Shown here in pieces: positions 16,717 through 24,472 of a DNA stretch of 28,498 nt. Position numbers and translations under genes: made by a program. Within the stretch, counting starts at the first letter, position 1, and the number at the start of each line of letters is the position of its first letter. The DNA is taken from assembly GCA_049242865.1 (NCBI GenBank), contig JBMLOR010000031.1, positions 1 to 28,498 of the forward strand, written 5' to 3'. This DNA is from CAIVPM01 sp049242865 (GTDB lineage Bacteria; Bacteroidota; Bacteroidia; Chitinophagales; Chitinophagaceae). The notes under the pieces were generated by a model. The model made no database searches, was not told where the DNA came from, and saw only the letters and a list, made by a program, of their open reading frames with translations.

Positions 16717-17193
16717 TTATTGATTAACACATTGTACAGTAGGAGTACATTTTACTGTAAAGTTAACTGAATTGGCAATAAAGCAAAGTTCATGGGCTTT
16801 TTGGTGTAATTGAATTGCATTTTCAATCATACTTTCGTTTAAAACAATGATAGAAGGTTTTAAGGTTACTTCAATAAACTTGCCACTTCCATTTAAAAAC
16901 TCTTGCATTACACCATTTGCATCATCTTGGTACGATAATACTTGAATATTATTTTCAGCACACAAATGCAAATACCATAACATGTGACAGCTAGATAATG
17001 AAGCTAACAATAATTCTTCAGGATTAAACTTTGAATGATCCCCTCTAAATAATGGATCAGCAGATCCTTGAATAGGTACTTTGTGTTCTGCTAAAACTTC
17101 AAAACTTCTATCGTAACTTGTATAACTTTTGGTGCCAAAACCTGTGTTTCCTTTCCAATTAATAGTTGTTGAGTAATTGTGGGTTTTTTCCAT
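16717..17193 (-). CDS. OsmC/Ohr family protein
   Basis: The protein has 158 residues. OsmC-family proteins reduce organic peroxides with a pair of cysteines, acting in the cytoplasm. Both cysteines are here: Cys69 in ASLSSCHMLWYLHLC, in the central helix, and Cys137 in KAHELCFIANSV, at the second conserved site. The N-terminal part INWKGNTGFGTKSYTSYDRSF and PLFRGDHSKFNPEELLLASL also fit the family. Three more cysteines (78, 149, 155) are present; the extra ones near the C-terminus are not part of the catalytic pair. It is more like the general OsmC group than Ohr. It converges with ppc and is separated from the rny gene upstream on the same strand by that gene's terminator, so it probably has its own promoter in 17194-17268, where none was recognised. 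Confidence 0.88.
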   Translation of the reverse strand: MEKTHNYSTTINWKGNTGFGTKSYTSYDRSFEVLAEHKVPIQGSADPLFRGDHSKFNPEELLLASLSSCHMLWYLHLCAENNIQVLSYQDDANGVMQEFLNGSGKFIEVTLKPSIIVLNESMIENAIQLHQKAHELCFIANSVNFTVKCTPTVQCVNQ

Positions 17194-17268
17194 AAAATTA
17201 ATTTTAAGAAAATAGAAAGTTTAAATTCTGCCGAAAATATTCATTACAGCTCATTGGTTTACAAAAAT

Positions 17269-17308
17269 AAAAATGGCTATCTGTTTTTTATTCGAGATAG
17301 CCATTTTT
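17269..17308 (-). terminator. Rho-independent terminator of rny
   Basis: A perfect 14-bp stem (AAAAATGGCTATCT with AGATAGCCATTTTT) surrounds a 12-base loop. Read on the minus strand it ends in TTTTTATTTTTG, a good T-run, and starts 28 bases after the stop of rny. It also resembles a terminator on the plus strand, but no plus gene ends here. Confidence 0.88.
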
Positions 17309-17336
17309 TAATAAATCTTATATAATTAACTATGCA

Positions 17337-18917
17337 TTATCTTGCAACGTTTACTGCTCTTTTTTCACGAATAACAGTTACTTTAATTTGCCCAGGATAA
17401 GTCATGTCTGTTTGTATTTTTTGAGCTATTTCAAAGCTTAATTTATCGCTTTCTACATCAGTTACTTTTTCTGCTTCAACAATTACACGTAATTCTCTAC
17501 CTGCTTGTATAGCATAAGCTTTTTCAACACCATTATAGCTAGCTGCTAAGTTTTCTAAATCTTTAATACGTTGTATGTACTGCTGCATCATTTCTCTTCT
17601 TGCACCAGGCCTTGCACCACTAATAGCGTCACATGCTTGTACTATTGGAGAAATTACAAAAAGCATTTCCATTTCATCGTGGTGGGCACCAATTGCATTA
17701 ACAACAGCAGGATTTTCGCCATATTTTTCTGCCCACTTTGCTCCCAACAATGCATGGCTTAATTCACTTTCTTCATCAGGCACTTTGCCAATATCGTGTA
17801 ATAAACCTGCACGTTTTGCAAGTTTTGGGTTTAACCCTAATTCAGCTGCCATGGTTGCACAAAGGTTGGCAGTTTCTCTGCTATGCATCAATAAATTTTG
17901 ACCATAGCTACTTCTAAAACGCATTCTTCCAACTATTCTTACCAATTCTTTATGTAATCCATGAATCCCTAATTCAATAACTGTTCTTTCACCTATTTCT
18001 CTAACTTGATCGTCTAGTTGTCGGCGAGTTTTTTCTACAACTTCTTCAATGCGTGCAGGGTGAATACGTCCATCACTAACTAAACGTTGCAAACTTAAAC
18101 GTGCAACTTCTCTGCGTAAAGGGTCGAAGCTTGACAATAATATTGCCTCAGGAGTATCATCAACAATTAAATCAACACCAGTTACAGCCTCAAGTGCACG
18201 AATATTTCTTCCTTCACGTCCAATAATTTGGCCTTTTATTTCATCACTTTCAAGGTTAAATACAGTAACTGTATTTTCAATTGTTTGCTCAGCAGCAGTA
18301 CGTTGAATACTTTGAATAATAATTTTACGTGCTTCTTTGTTGGCTTTTTCTTTAGCAGTTTCAATTATTTCTTGTTGCAATGCCAAAGCTTGGGTTTGGG
18401 CCTCACTTTTAAGACTTTCTACCAACTGTTGTTTTGCTTCAACTGCTGTTAGGTTGGCTACTTTTTCTAGCCTGCGAATATGTTCTTCTTGATGTTTTTC
18501 TAGTTCGTTTCTTTTTTGAGCTACAACTTCTAATTGCTTATTAAGATTTTCTTTTATAGCTTCATTTTCTTTCTGTTGCTTATCTAAATTACTATCTTTT
18601 TGATTAAGGCTTTGCTCTTTTTGAGCAATGGATTGTTCTTTTTGTTTTGCACGATTTTCAATTTCGGCAATTTTACGATTACGTTCGTTTACTTCTTTTT
18701 CGTATTCGCTTTTTAGTTGTACAAATTTTTCTTTAGCCTCGAGTTCTTTTTCTTTTTTTATGGTATCGGCCTTAATTTGAGCTTCTTTTAAGATAATTTG
18801 GGCTTGATTTTCTGCTTCTACTATTTTCTTTGATGTATCTTTATTAAAAATAACTTTACCCAGTACAATGCCTAGTATCAAGGCAACTAATCCAATAATT
18901 ATTGATATAACCTCCAT
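17337..18917 (-). CDS. rny: Ribonuclease Y (endoribonuclease)
   Basis: The protein has 526 residues, the usual length. It is a membrane-anchored endoribonuclease that starts decay and processing of many mRNAs. Domain order is an N-terminal helix (4-24), a long charged coiled coil (about 30-200, rich in Glu, Lys, Gln), a KH domain with the RNA-binding loop IIGREGRNIR (231-240), and an HD domain with GLLHDIGKVPDEE (371-383). His374-Asp375 are the metal ligands, and a second conserved cluster, IGAHHDEMEM, follows. All catalytic motifs are intact. It is monocistronic with a strong terminator behind it. Upstream, the minus strand reads TATCTTCG at 19013-19006, one base off the TAnnTTTG box. It is divergent from atpG across 267 bases. 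Confidence 0.97.
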   Translation of the reverse strand: MEVISIIIGLVALILGIVLGKVIFNKDTSKKIVEAENQAQIILKEAQIKADTIKKEKELEAKEKFVQLKSEYEKEVNERNRKIAEIENRAKQKEQSIAQKEQSLNQKDSNLDKQQKENEAIKENLNKQLEVVAQKRNELEKHQEEHIRRLEKVANLTAVEAKQQLVESLKSEAQTQALALQQEIIETAKEKANKEARKIIIQSIQRTAAEQTIENTVTVFNLESDEIKGQIIGREGRNIRALEAVTGVDLIVDDTPEAILLSSFDPLRREVARLSLQRLVSDGRIHPARIEEVVEKTRRQLDDQVREIGERTVIELGIHGLHKELVRIVGRMRFRSSYGQNLLMHSRETANLCATMAAELGLNPKLAKRAGLLHDIGKVPDEESELSHALLGAKWAEKYGENPAVVNAIGAHHDEMEMLFVISPIVQACDAISGARPGARREMMQQYIQRIKDLENLAASYNGVEKAYAIQAGRELRVIVEAEKVTDVESDKLSFEIAQKIQTDMTYPGQIKVTVIREKRAVNVAR

Positions 18918-19089
18918 TTGTTTGTTGAAATTTTAAATTGTTCACAATCGTATATCTACATTTAATATTCATAATAATATTTAAAAATATATTAAAGATA
19001 GGCAGCGAAGATAGCAGTTTGATTTTATGAACAGAAATATTAATGGTAAGTTTGATACAAAATTCTACCAATATTTTAGCCAAAACTGT

Positions 19090-19097
19090 TACTTTTG
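19090..19097 (+). promoter_or_regulatory. TAnnTTTG -7 box upstream of atpG
   Basis: TACTTTTG fits the -7 consensus exactly and is followed by CAGCC, the same extension seen before the genes at 7942 and 22955. It lies about 88 bases before the atpG start codon, implying a leader of roughly 80 bases. No TTG is seen at the -33 position. Confidence 0.5.
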
Positions 19098-19184
19098 CAG
19101 CCTCAAAAAAGTTTAAGTTTAAATTTAAAGTTTATTGTAACCATTTTATGTTGAGCAATAAACCAAAAACCACAAACAAAGAAA

Positions 19185-20066
19185 ATGGCAGGTCAATTAA
19201 AAGAAGTAAGAAATAGAATTAAAAGTGTACAAAGCACGCAGCAAATTACAAAAGCTATGAAAATGGTTAGTGCTGCCAAATTGCGTAGAGCTCAAGATTC
19301 TATCATTCAAATGAGGCCTTACGCTCAAAAGTTGCAAGAAATGCTTAGCAATATTGTGAGTAATTTAGAGGGCGGAGCAAGTATAAAATTGGCGGAGGAA
19401 AGAGCTATTGAAAAAGTATTGATTATAAGTATTACTAGCGATAGAGGATTATGTGGGGCATACAATAGCAATGTTGTAAAACTTACTCGTAGTTTAATTG
19501 CTGAAAAGTATGAAACTGCCTACAAAAAAGGTAATGTAACTATTTGGAATATTGGAAAAAAAGGTTGGGAAGCATTGTCTAAATTAGGTTACAATACTGA
19601 TGCTACTCATAAAGATATTTATTTAAACTTAAATTTCGAAAACGTACAAGCTGCTGCCCAAGCTGCAGTAAAAGCTTTTGAAAACAAAGAATTTGATGCT
19701 GTAGAAATTGTTTACAGCCAATTTAAAAATGCTGCAACACAGCAATTTGTAACTGAACCATTTTTGCCAATACCAAAAGTAACTGCAAAAGAAGGTGCTA
19801 AAAAAAGCGATTTTATTTTTGACCCTAATAAAGAAGATTTGATTGCTGAACTAATGCCAAAAATTTTAAATACCCAATTGTATAAAGCTGTACTAGATGG
19901 TAATGCAAGTGAACATGGTGCAAGAATGACTGCAATGGATAAGGCTAGTGAAAATGCAAATGAACTTTTAAAATCATTAAAAATTTCGTACAATCGTGCT
20001 CGTCAGGCTGCTATTACAACAGAACTTACAGAAATTGTAAGTGGTGCTGCAGCGTTGCAAGGGTAA
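19185..20066 (+). CDS. atpG: ATP synthase F1 subunit gamma
   Basis: The protein has 293 residues. It is the central rotor shaft of the F1 sector, linking proton flow in Fo to ATP synthesis at the beta subunits. The N-terminal helix MAGQLKEVRNRIKSVQSTQQ, then ITKAMKMVSAAKLRRAQ, is the hallmark of the family. A middle Rossmann-like part has SDRGLCGAYNSNV (84-96), and the C-terminal helix has MTAMDKASENANELL and ends ELTEIVSGAAAL, as in other gamma subunits. No other ATP synthase gene is in the window: rny lies upstream on the opposite strand and scpB follows after 51 bases. The gene is therefore separated from atpH/atpA or atpD, which in many genomes sit beside it. Length and motifs are intact. 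Confidence 0.97.
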   Translation: MAGQLKEVRNRIKSVQSTQQITKAMKMVSAAKLRRAQDSIIQMRPYAQKLQEMLSNIVSNLEGGASIKLAEERAIEKVLIISITSDRGLCGAYNSNVVKLTRSLIAEKYETAYKKGNVTIWNIGKKGWEALSKLGYNTDATHKDIYLNLNFENVQAAAQAAVKAFENKEFDAVEIVYSQFKNAATQQFVTEPFLPIPKVTAKEGAKKSDFIFDPNKEDLIAELMPKILNTQLYKAVLDGNASEHGARMTAMDKASENANELLKSLKISYNRARQAAITTELTEIVSGAAALQG

Positions 20067-20069
20067 AAG

Positions 20070-20104
20070 TATTGTTGATTTAATATGTAATATTTGTTGA
20101 TTTA
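20070..20104. repeat. Short direct repeat between atpG and scpB
   Basis: TATTGTTGATTTA (20070-20082) recurs with one inserted T as TATTTGTTGATTTA (20091-20104), filling most of the gap before the scpB TTG start. It may be chance in AT-rich DNA or a trace of local duplication. No function is proposed. Confidence 0.3.
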
Positions 20105-20117
20105 TTATTAAATAATT

Positions 20118-20834
20118 TTGGAATTAAGTACCATCATACCACATATTGAAGCTTTAATTTTTGCTAGCGACAAGCCTTTAACTGCTTCAGAAATTACAGA
20201 GCTAATAAATACTGCTTTTGGTTTTATGGAAGAAAGGGTAACCATAGATCAAATCAATAGCTGTATTGATGGTATTAAAGAAAAATATAGTAGCGAATTT
20301 TATCCTTTCGAAGTAAAAGAAAGTGGAGGAGGGTTACAATTTTTAAGTAAAACTGCTTTTCATCAAACCATTGCACAACTTAATGGCGATAAATTTTTAA
20401 AACGATTGTCAGCTGCAGCTTTAGAATCTTTAGCAATAATTGCTTACAAACAACCTATCACCAAAGGTGAAATTGAAAAAATTAGAGGCGTAAATACAGA
20501 TTATAGCATCCAAAAGTTACTAGAAAAAGAACTAATTGTAATTGCAGGTAGAAACGAAAAATTGCCCGGTCAACCACTAATTTACCAAACGTCGAAAACA
20601 TTTATGGACTATTTTGGCATCAACAGCACTGATGATTTGCCAAAAATAAAAGAAGTTTTGGCCGAAGCCGCTGCTGAGCCAACTTTAATTCAATTGTCGG
20701 ATTTTCAATCTTCAGTAAAAGAGGAAAACGAATTAATTGAAAATGATACTATTGGCGATTTGCAAGTAAATACAAATGGCGAAATAGTTGATAGTACACC
20801 AAATGAAGATGATACCGAACCTGCAGAAAGCTAA
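20118..20834 (+). CDS. scpB: Segregation and condensation protein B
   Basis: The protein has 238 residues. ScpB dimerises, binds ScpA and joins the SMC complex that compacts and segregates the chromosome. The start is read as TTG: it directly precedes ELSTIIPHIEALIFASDKPL, the normal N-terminus of the family. An in-frame stop lies three codons upstream, and the first ATG (residue 37) would cut away the first winged-helix domain. Two winged-helix domains are seen (about 5-85 and 90-165), the second with SAAALESLAIIAYKQPITKGEIEKIRGVNTD, a ScpB signature. A C-terminal acidic tail (about 190-238) is extra and poorly conserved. It follows atpG by 51 bases and may share its transcript. scpA is not in the window. 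Confidence 0.93.
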   Translation: MELSTIIPHIEALIFASDKPLTASEITELINTAFGFMEERVTIDQINSCIDGIKEKYSSEFYPFEVKESGGGLQFLSKTAFHQTIAQLNGDKFLKRLSAAALESLAIIAYKQPITKGEIEKIRGVNTDYSIQKLLEKELIVIAGRNEKLPGQPLIYQTSKTFMDYFGINSTDDLPKIKEVLAEAAAEPTLIQLSDFQSSVKEENELIENDTIGDLQVNTNGEIVDSTPNEDDTEPAES

Positions 20835-21187
20835 GGGTTTAAACAAAAGGCATCCAAAGCTAAGTCCCAAATTTTTTTGCAGAATAATAAACAGCAACTT
20901 TAAAATTTTTCATTTTTACCTTATTGCTTTTTTTTGAATAAACGAACAAAAACTGTTTAAATATTTAAGCACATTAAACTGTGCGTTAATTGTTTACAAT
21001 TCAAAATCGTAGTGCATTAACTGTTAATTTGCTCGAATTTTGGGGTATATCTACAAAATTGTTGTTAATAATTATATAGGTGTTAGCAAAAATGTGTGTT
21101 ACTGTATAGTAATTAATGTTTGTTTTTAAGGCCTTCAACTACTTATTTTCGTTGACTAATTTAAAAGTTAGAGCAGATAAAAAACAA
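20835..21187. other. 353-base gap before dnaB
   Basis: The gap is strongly AT-rich and holds no convincing gene or RNA. There is one notable site, the perfect inverted repeat AATTGTTTACAATT (20988-21001, six-base arms, two-base spacer). The dnaB promoter is not clear: AATGTTTG, one base off the -7 consensus, lies near 21115. Codons ahead of the chosen dnaB ATG are open back to 21116 but do not look like DnaB. Confidence 0.6.
20988..21001. promoter_or_regulatory. Inverted repeat AATTGT-TT-ACAATT upstream of dnaB
   Basis: This is a perfect 14-base inverted repeat with a two-base spacer, about 190 bases before dnaB. The arms are the same AATTGT/ACAATT as in the repeat at 7272-7291. It could bind a dimeric regulator, but in AT-rich DNA such a site may arise by chance. 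Confidence 0.25.
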
Positions 21188-22759
21188 ATGGAAATTTTAA
21201 GTACAAGAGATAAAAAAAGAAGAACAAAACCAACGGTTGATTTAAATTCTATGATGCTTGGTAAAATTCCACCTCAAGCAAAAGAGTTGGAAGAGGCTGT
21301 ATTAGGAGCTATCATGCTCGAAAAAAGTGCCTTCGATACCTTAATCGATACCAATTTAAAACCAGAATGCTTTTATGTAGAAGCTCATCAGCTTATATTC
21401 AAAGCAATGCAAAGCATGCAGCAACGTGGTGTGCCAATTGATATTCTTACAGTAGTAGAAGAGTTGAAACGTTTAGATCAGTTAGATTTTGTTGGGGGTG
21501 CTTATTTTGTGAGTAAGCTTACAAACATGGTTGTAAGTACTGCAAACATTGATGCTCATGCTCGTATAATTCTTCAAAAATTTATACAAAGAGAGCTTAT
21601 TAAAATAAGTGGCGAAATTATTGGCGATGCTTATGAAGATAGCACAGATGTGTTTGATTTGCTTGATGAAAGTGAAACCAAAATGTTTAACATTACCAAC
21701 AATTACTTAAAAAAGAACTTCGAAGATATTGGTAGTGTATTAGCAAAAGCCATTAACAGAATTGATGATTTACGCAATCAAAAAGATGATATTAGTGGAG
21801 TGCCTAGTGGATTTGTAAGTTTAGATAGAATTACTTACGGATGGCAACCAACCGATTTAATTATTTTAGCAGCTCGTCCCAGTGTGGGTAAAACTGCTTT
21901 TGCCCTCAATTTAGCACGAAACGCTGCATTAGGGCCAAAGCCAACAGGCGTTGGTTTTTTTAGTTTAGAAATGAGTGCAAGCCAACTAGTACAACGTATT
22001 TTGAGTGCTGAAAGTGAAATTCATATGGAAAAAATTTCACGAGGTAAGTTAGAAGATTATGAATATCAGCAGCTACATACCAAGGGTATAAAAAAATTAG
22101 AAACTGCACCATTGTACATTGATGATACAGCCGCTTTAAATATTTTTGAATTTAGAGCTAAGGCACGTAGGCTAGTAAATAAGCATAATGTAGGTATAAT
22201 TATTATCGACTATTTGCAATTAATGAGTGGTAGTGGCGATAAAGGCAGTAATCGTGAACAAGAAATTAGTACTATTTCACGAAATTTAAAAGCACTTGCA
22301 AAAGAATTAAATATTCCAATAATTGCTTTGTCACAGTTGAGTAGGGCAGTAGAAACTCGAAAAGAAAGTAAAATGCCACAGCTTAGCGATTTACGTGAAT
22401 CTGGAGCTATTGAACAAGATGCTGACATGGTAATGTTTATTTACAGACCCGAGTATTACGAAGTAAATGCAAATGAAAATGGTGAAAGTACAAAAGGCGA
22501 AACTAATATTCGTATTGCCAAACATAGAAATGGTGCTTTAGAAACTGTAAAACTTAAAGCTTTGCTCCATATTCAAAAATTCGAAGAATGGGATGATAAC
22601 AACATTGGAGGAATGCTTGGTGGAAACTTTAAGCCTATGGGGCCAACCCCTTTAGGTACTTTACCTCAAGAAGGTGGTGGTGGTAAATTCTTTGTTCAAA
22701 GCAGTAAAATGAATTCAAATAATTTTGATGAAGGCTTTGAGGAAGATGCTCCTTGGTAG
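21188..22759 (+). CDS. dnaB: Replicative DNA helicase
   Basis: The protein has 523 residues from the ATG at 21188. A farther in-frame ATG at 21116 would add 24 residues unlike DnaB, so it was not used. The hexameric helicase unwinds DNA ahead of the fork. The N-terminal domain (about 28-130) begins IPPQAKELEEAVLGAIMLE, the standard opening. The RecA-like domain has Walker A ARPSVGKT (229-236), Walker B IIIIDYLQLM, the SQLSRAVETR motif and DADMVMFIYRPEYY. The C-terminus has a Gly-rich tail (GGGGKFFVQSS) that probably is flexible. No inteins or breaks are seen. It is monocistronic or nearly so: a 353-base gap is in front and 195 bases follow before cyoE. Confidence 0.96.
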   Translation: MEILSTRDKKRRTKPTVDLNSMMLGKIPPQAKELEEAVLGAIMLEKSAFDTLIDTNLKPECFYVEAHQLIFKAMQSMQQRGVPIDILTVVEELKRLDQLDFVGGAYFVSKLTNMVVSTANIDAHARIILQKFIQRELIKISGEIIGDAYEDSTDVFDLLDESETKMFNITNNYLKKNFEDIGSVLAKAINRIDDLRNQKDDISGVPSGFVSLDRITYGWQPTDLIILAARPSVGKTAFALNLARNAALGPKPTGVGFFSLEMSASQLVQRILSAESEIHMEKISRGKLEDYEYQQLHTKGIKKLETAPLYIDDTAALNIFEFRAKARRLVNKHNVGIIIIDYLQLMSGSGDKGSNREQEISTISRNLKALAKELNIPIIALSQLSRAVETRKESKMPQLSDLRESGAIEQDADMVMFIYRPEYYEVNANENGESTKGETNIRIAKHRNGALETVKLKALLHIQKFEEWDDNNIGGMLGGNFKPMGPTPLGTLPQEGGGGKFFVQSSKMNSNNFDEGFEEDAPW

Positions 22760-22914
22760 ATTTTATAAAACATTTAAAGGTTTTTTGTTATTTGTGAAAC
22801 TTAATGCCTCCTTAATATCTTTTAAGATGCAATATTTCAAAACTTCATTAAGCCTTTTTATGCGAACACATTTATCTGCCTATAAAACTATTTTCCATCC
22901 TTTTTCTTAATTAA

Positions 22915-22946
22915 TTGTGTATTGTAAGGTAAGCTTTGTTTCTTTG
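22915..22946 (+). promoter_or_regulatory. Predicted promoter of cyoE
   Basis: TTG (22915-22917), 21 bases, then TTTCTTTG (22939-22946) matches the phylum's promoter spacing with one mismatch in the -7 box (TT instead of TA). CAGCC follows, as in the boxes before 7942 and atpG. The ATG lies eight bases after the box, so the leader would be only a few bases long. Confidence 0.45.
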
Positions 22947-22954
22947 CAGCCCTT

Positions 22955-23821
22955 ATGCAAAAAATAAATGATTACAAAGAGCTGGTAAAGTTTACTCTAA
23001 GTTTTACCGTAGTTTTTAGTTGTGTAATTTGCTATTTACTAGTGCCTGGTCAAAAATTTGTTTGGCTCAATGTGCTAGAACTTTTTACTGCAGGAATGCT
23101 AGTTTGTGGCAGTGCCAATGCAATAAACCAAGCAGTAGAAAAAGATACTGATGCCGTTATGAAAAGAACAGCAAATAGGCCTGTTGCTAGTGGAAGAATG
23201 AGCCAACAAGAAGCATACACTTTTGCAATTATTGCAGGTATTGTTGGTGTAGCTATGATGTGGTACTTTTTTAATACTACTTCGGCCTTAATTAGTGCTT
23301 TTAGCTTGTTTTTGTATGCTTTTATTTATACTCCATTAAAAAAAATAAATTCAATAGCAGTTTTAGTTGGAGCTTTTCCTGGTGCATTACCATGTTTAAT
23401 AGGTTGGGTTGCAGGTTTTAGGCCTACAGAAGAAATTTTATGGGCTGGTGGCCTCATTGTTTTTGCTATGCAATTTTTTTGGCAATTCCCGCATTTTTGG
23501 GCAATTGCTTGGGTTGCACATAGCGATTATAGTAAAGCAGGTTTTAAGTTACTGCCTGCCGATAAAGGGCCAACAAAATTTACTGCCATCCAAACCATTA
23601 TGTACAGTGTATTGTTAATACCTGTGGGTTTGTTGCCTTATTATGTAGGCATGACAGGTAAAGTGAGCTTAATTATTGTTTTACTCAGCAACATATTTAT
23701 GGTTGTGCAAAGTGTTAGGCTATACCAAAGTATGGAAGTTAAAGCTGCTCGTAGGGTAATGTTTAGCAGTTACATTTACTTACCCATTGTGTTTTTAGCA
23801 TTATTGTTCGATAAATTATAA
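22955..23821 (+). CDS. cyoE: Heme O synthase (protoheme IX farnesyltransferase)
   Basis: The protein has 288 residues with about eight to nine membrane helices. This inner-membrane prenyltransferase attaches a farnesyl group to heme b to make heme o, needed by heme-copper oxidases. The active-site block ANAINQAVEKDTDAVMKRTA (54-73) keeps Asn58, Asp64, Asp66 and the KRT motif. Glu62 stands where E. coli-type enzymes have Asp, a variant I recall from Bacteroidota. RPVASGRMS follows, and the second conserved region has the histidine-rich FWQFPHFWAIAW (171-182). The subunit III gene begins ten bases after the stop codon, so the two are cotranscribed, in agreement with a role in cytochrome oxidase assembly. 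The gene is also known as ctaB. Confidence 0.95.
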   Translation: MQKINDYKELVKFTLSFTVVFSCVICYLLVPGQKFVWLNVLELFTAGMLVCGSANAINQAVEKDTDAVMKRTANRPVASGRMSQQEAYTFAIIAGIVGVAMMWYFFNTTSALISAFSLFLYAFIYTPLKKINSIAVLVGAFPGALPCLIGWVAGFRPTEEILWAGGLIVFAMQFFWQFPHFWAIAWVAHSDYSKAGFKLLPADKGPTKFTAIQTIMYSVLLIPVGLLPYYVGMTGKVSLIIVLLSNIFMVVQSVRLYQSMEVKAARRVMFSSYIYLPIVFLALLFDKL

Positions 23822-23830
23822 TTGTATTTT

Positions 23831-24406
23831 ATGACACTCGTTACAAAACAACCTACACAAAAATTGCATCCACATAAATTTATGATGTGGGTAACCATAG
23901 CTAGTTTATGTATGATGTTTGCTGGCCTTACTAGTGCTTATTTAGTTAAAAAAAGCAGTGATACATACATTTCATTTAAACTGCCTGCTCATTTTATATG
24001 GAGCACTGTGGTAATTGTACTTAGCAGTTTAACTATGCAAATTGCAGTAAAAAGTATTCAAGCAAGAGAAATGGCAAGGTATAGAAATTTCTTAGGAATT
24101 ACTGCTTTGCTTGGAGTTTTGTTTGCGGTTATTCAGGTTTTAGGCTTTTTTTATTTAGATAATCACGGAATCCCACTTTTAGGATTAAAAAGTAATCCAT
24201 CAGCCTCTTTTTTATTGGTAATAATTGGCTTACATGCATTACATGTTTTAGGTGGCGTGCTAGCTTTATTGGTTTTTTATTTAAAAGTGTATTTTAGCAA
24301 GCAAAGAAGTTATGCAACAGTTCCAGTAGAAGTGTTATCTACATATTGGCATTTTGTTGATATTTTATGGATTTACTTATTGATTTTTTTATTGGTTTTA
24401 AGATAA
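23831..24406 (+). CDS. Cytochrome c oxidase subunit III family protein
   Basis: The protein has 191 residues from the ATG at 23831. A TTG at 23822 would add three residues and is not needed. It is the membrane subunit III of a heme-copper oxidase, which supports the catalytic subunit I. About five helices are visible (near 14-35, 48-65, 80-97, 117-140, 160-188), as in the short, five-helix form of subunit III. Motifs are HPHKFMMWVTIASLCMMFAG near the N-terminus, LHALHVLGGVLALLVFY, and the closing YWHFVDILWIYLLIF, which is the family signature. It follows cyoE by nine bases. In many Bacteroidota a second subunit III gene and subunit IV follow here, but the next gene is clpX, so the cluster looks shortened. 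Confidence 0.88.
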   Translation: MTLVTKQPTQKLHPHKFMMWVTIASLCMMFAGLTSAYLVKKSSDTYISFKLPAHFIWSTVVIVLSSLTMQIAVKSIQAREMARYRNFLGITALLGVLFAVIQVLGFFYLDNHGIPLLGLKSNPSASFLLVIIGLHALHVLGGVLALLVFYLKVYFSKQRSYATVPVEVLSTYWHFVDILWIYLLIFLLVLR

Positions 24407-24472
24407 AATTTTAATTTATTTTCATAGAAACATAATTTCCAAAACACAAAAAGCCTGCAAAAAAATTATTTT

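Noticed and set aside
17575..17901. 108-codon plus-strand frame within rny
   Set aside because: It is antisense to the HD domain of RNase Y, which is fully conserved, and has no recognisable family or start context.
21116..21187. Upstream ATG extending dnaB by 24 codons
   Set aside because: The added residues do not look like DnaB, while the ATG at 21188 gives a typical short charged N-terminus before IPPQAKELEEAVLG.
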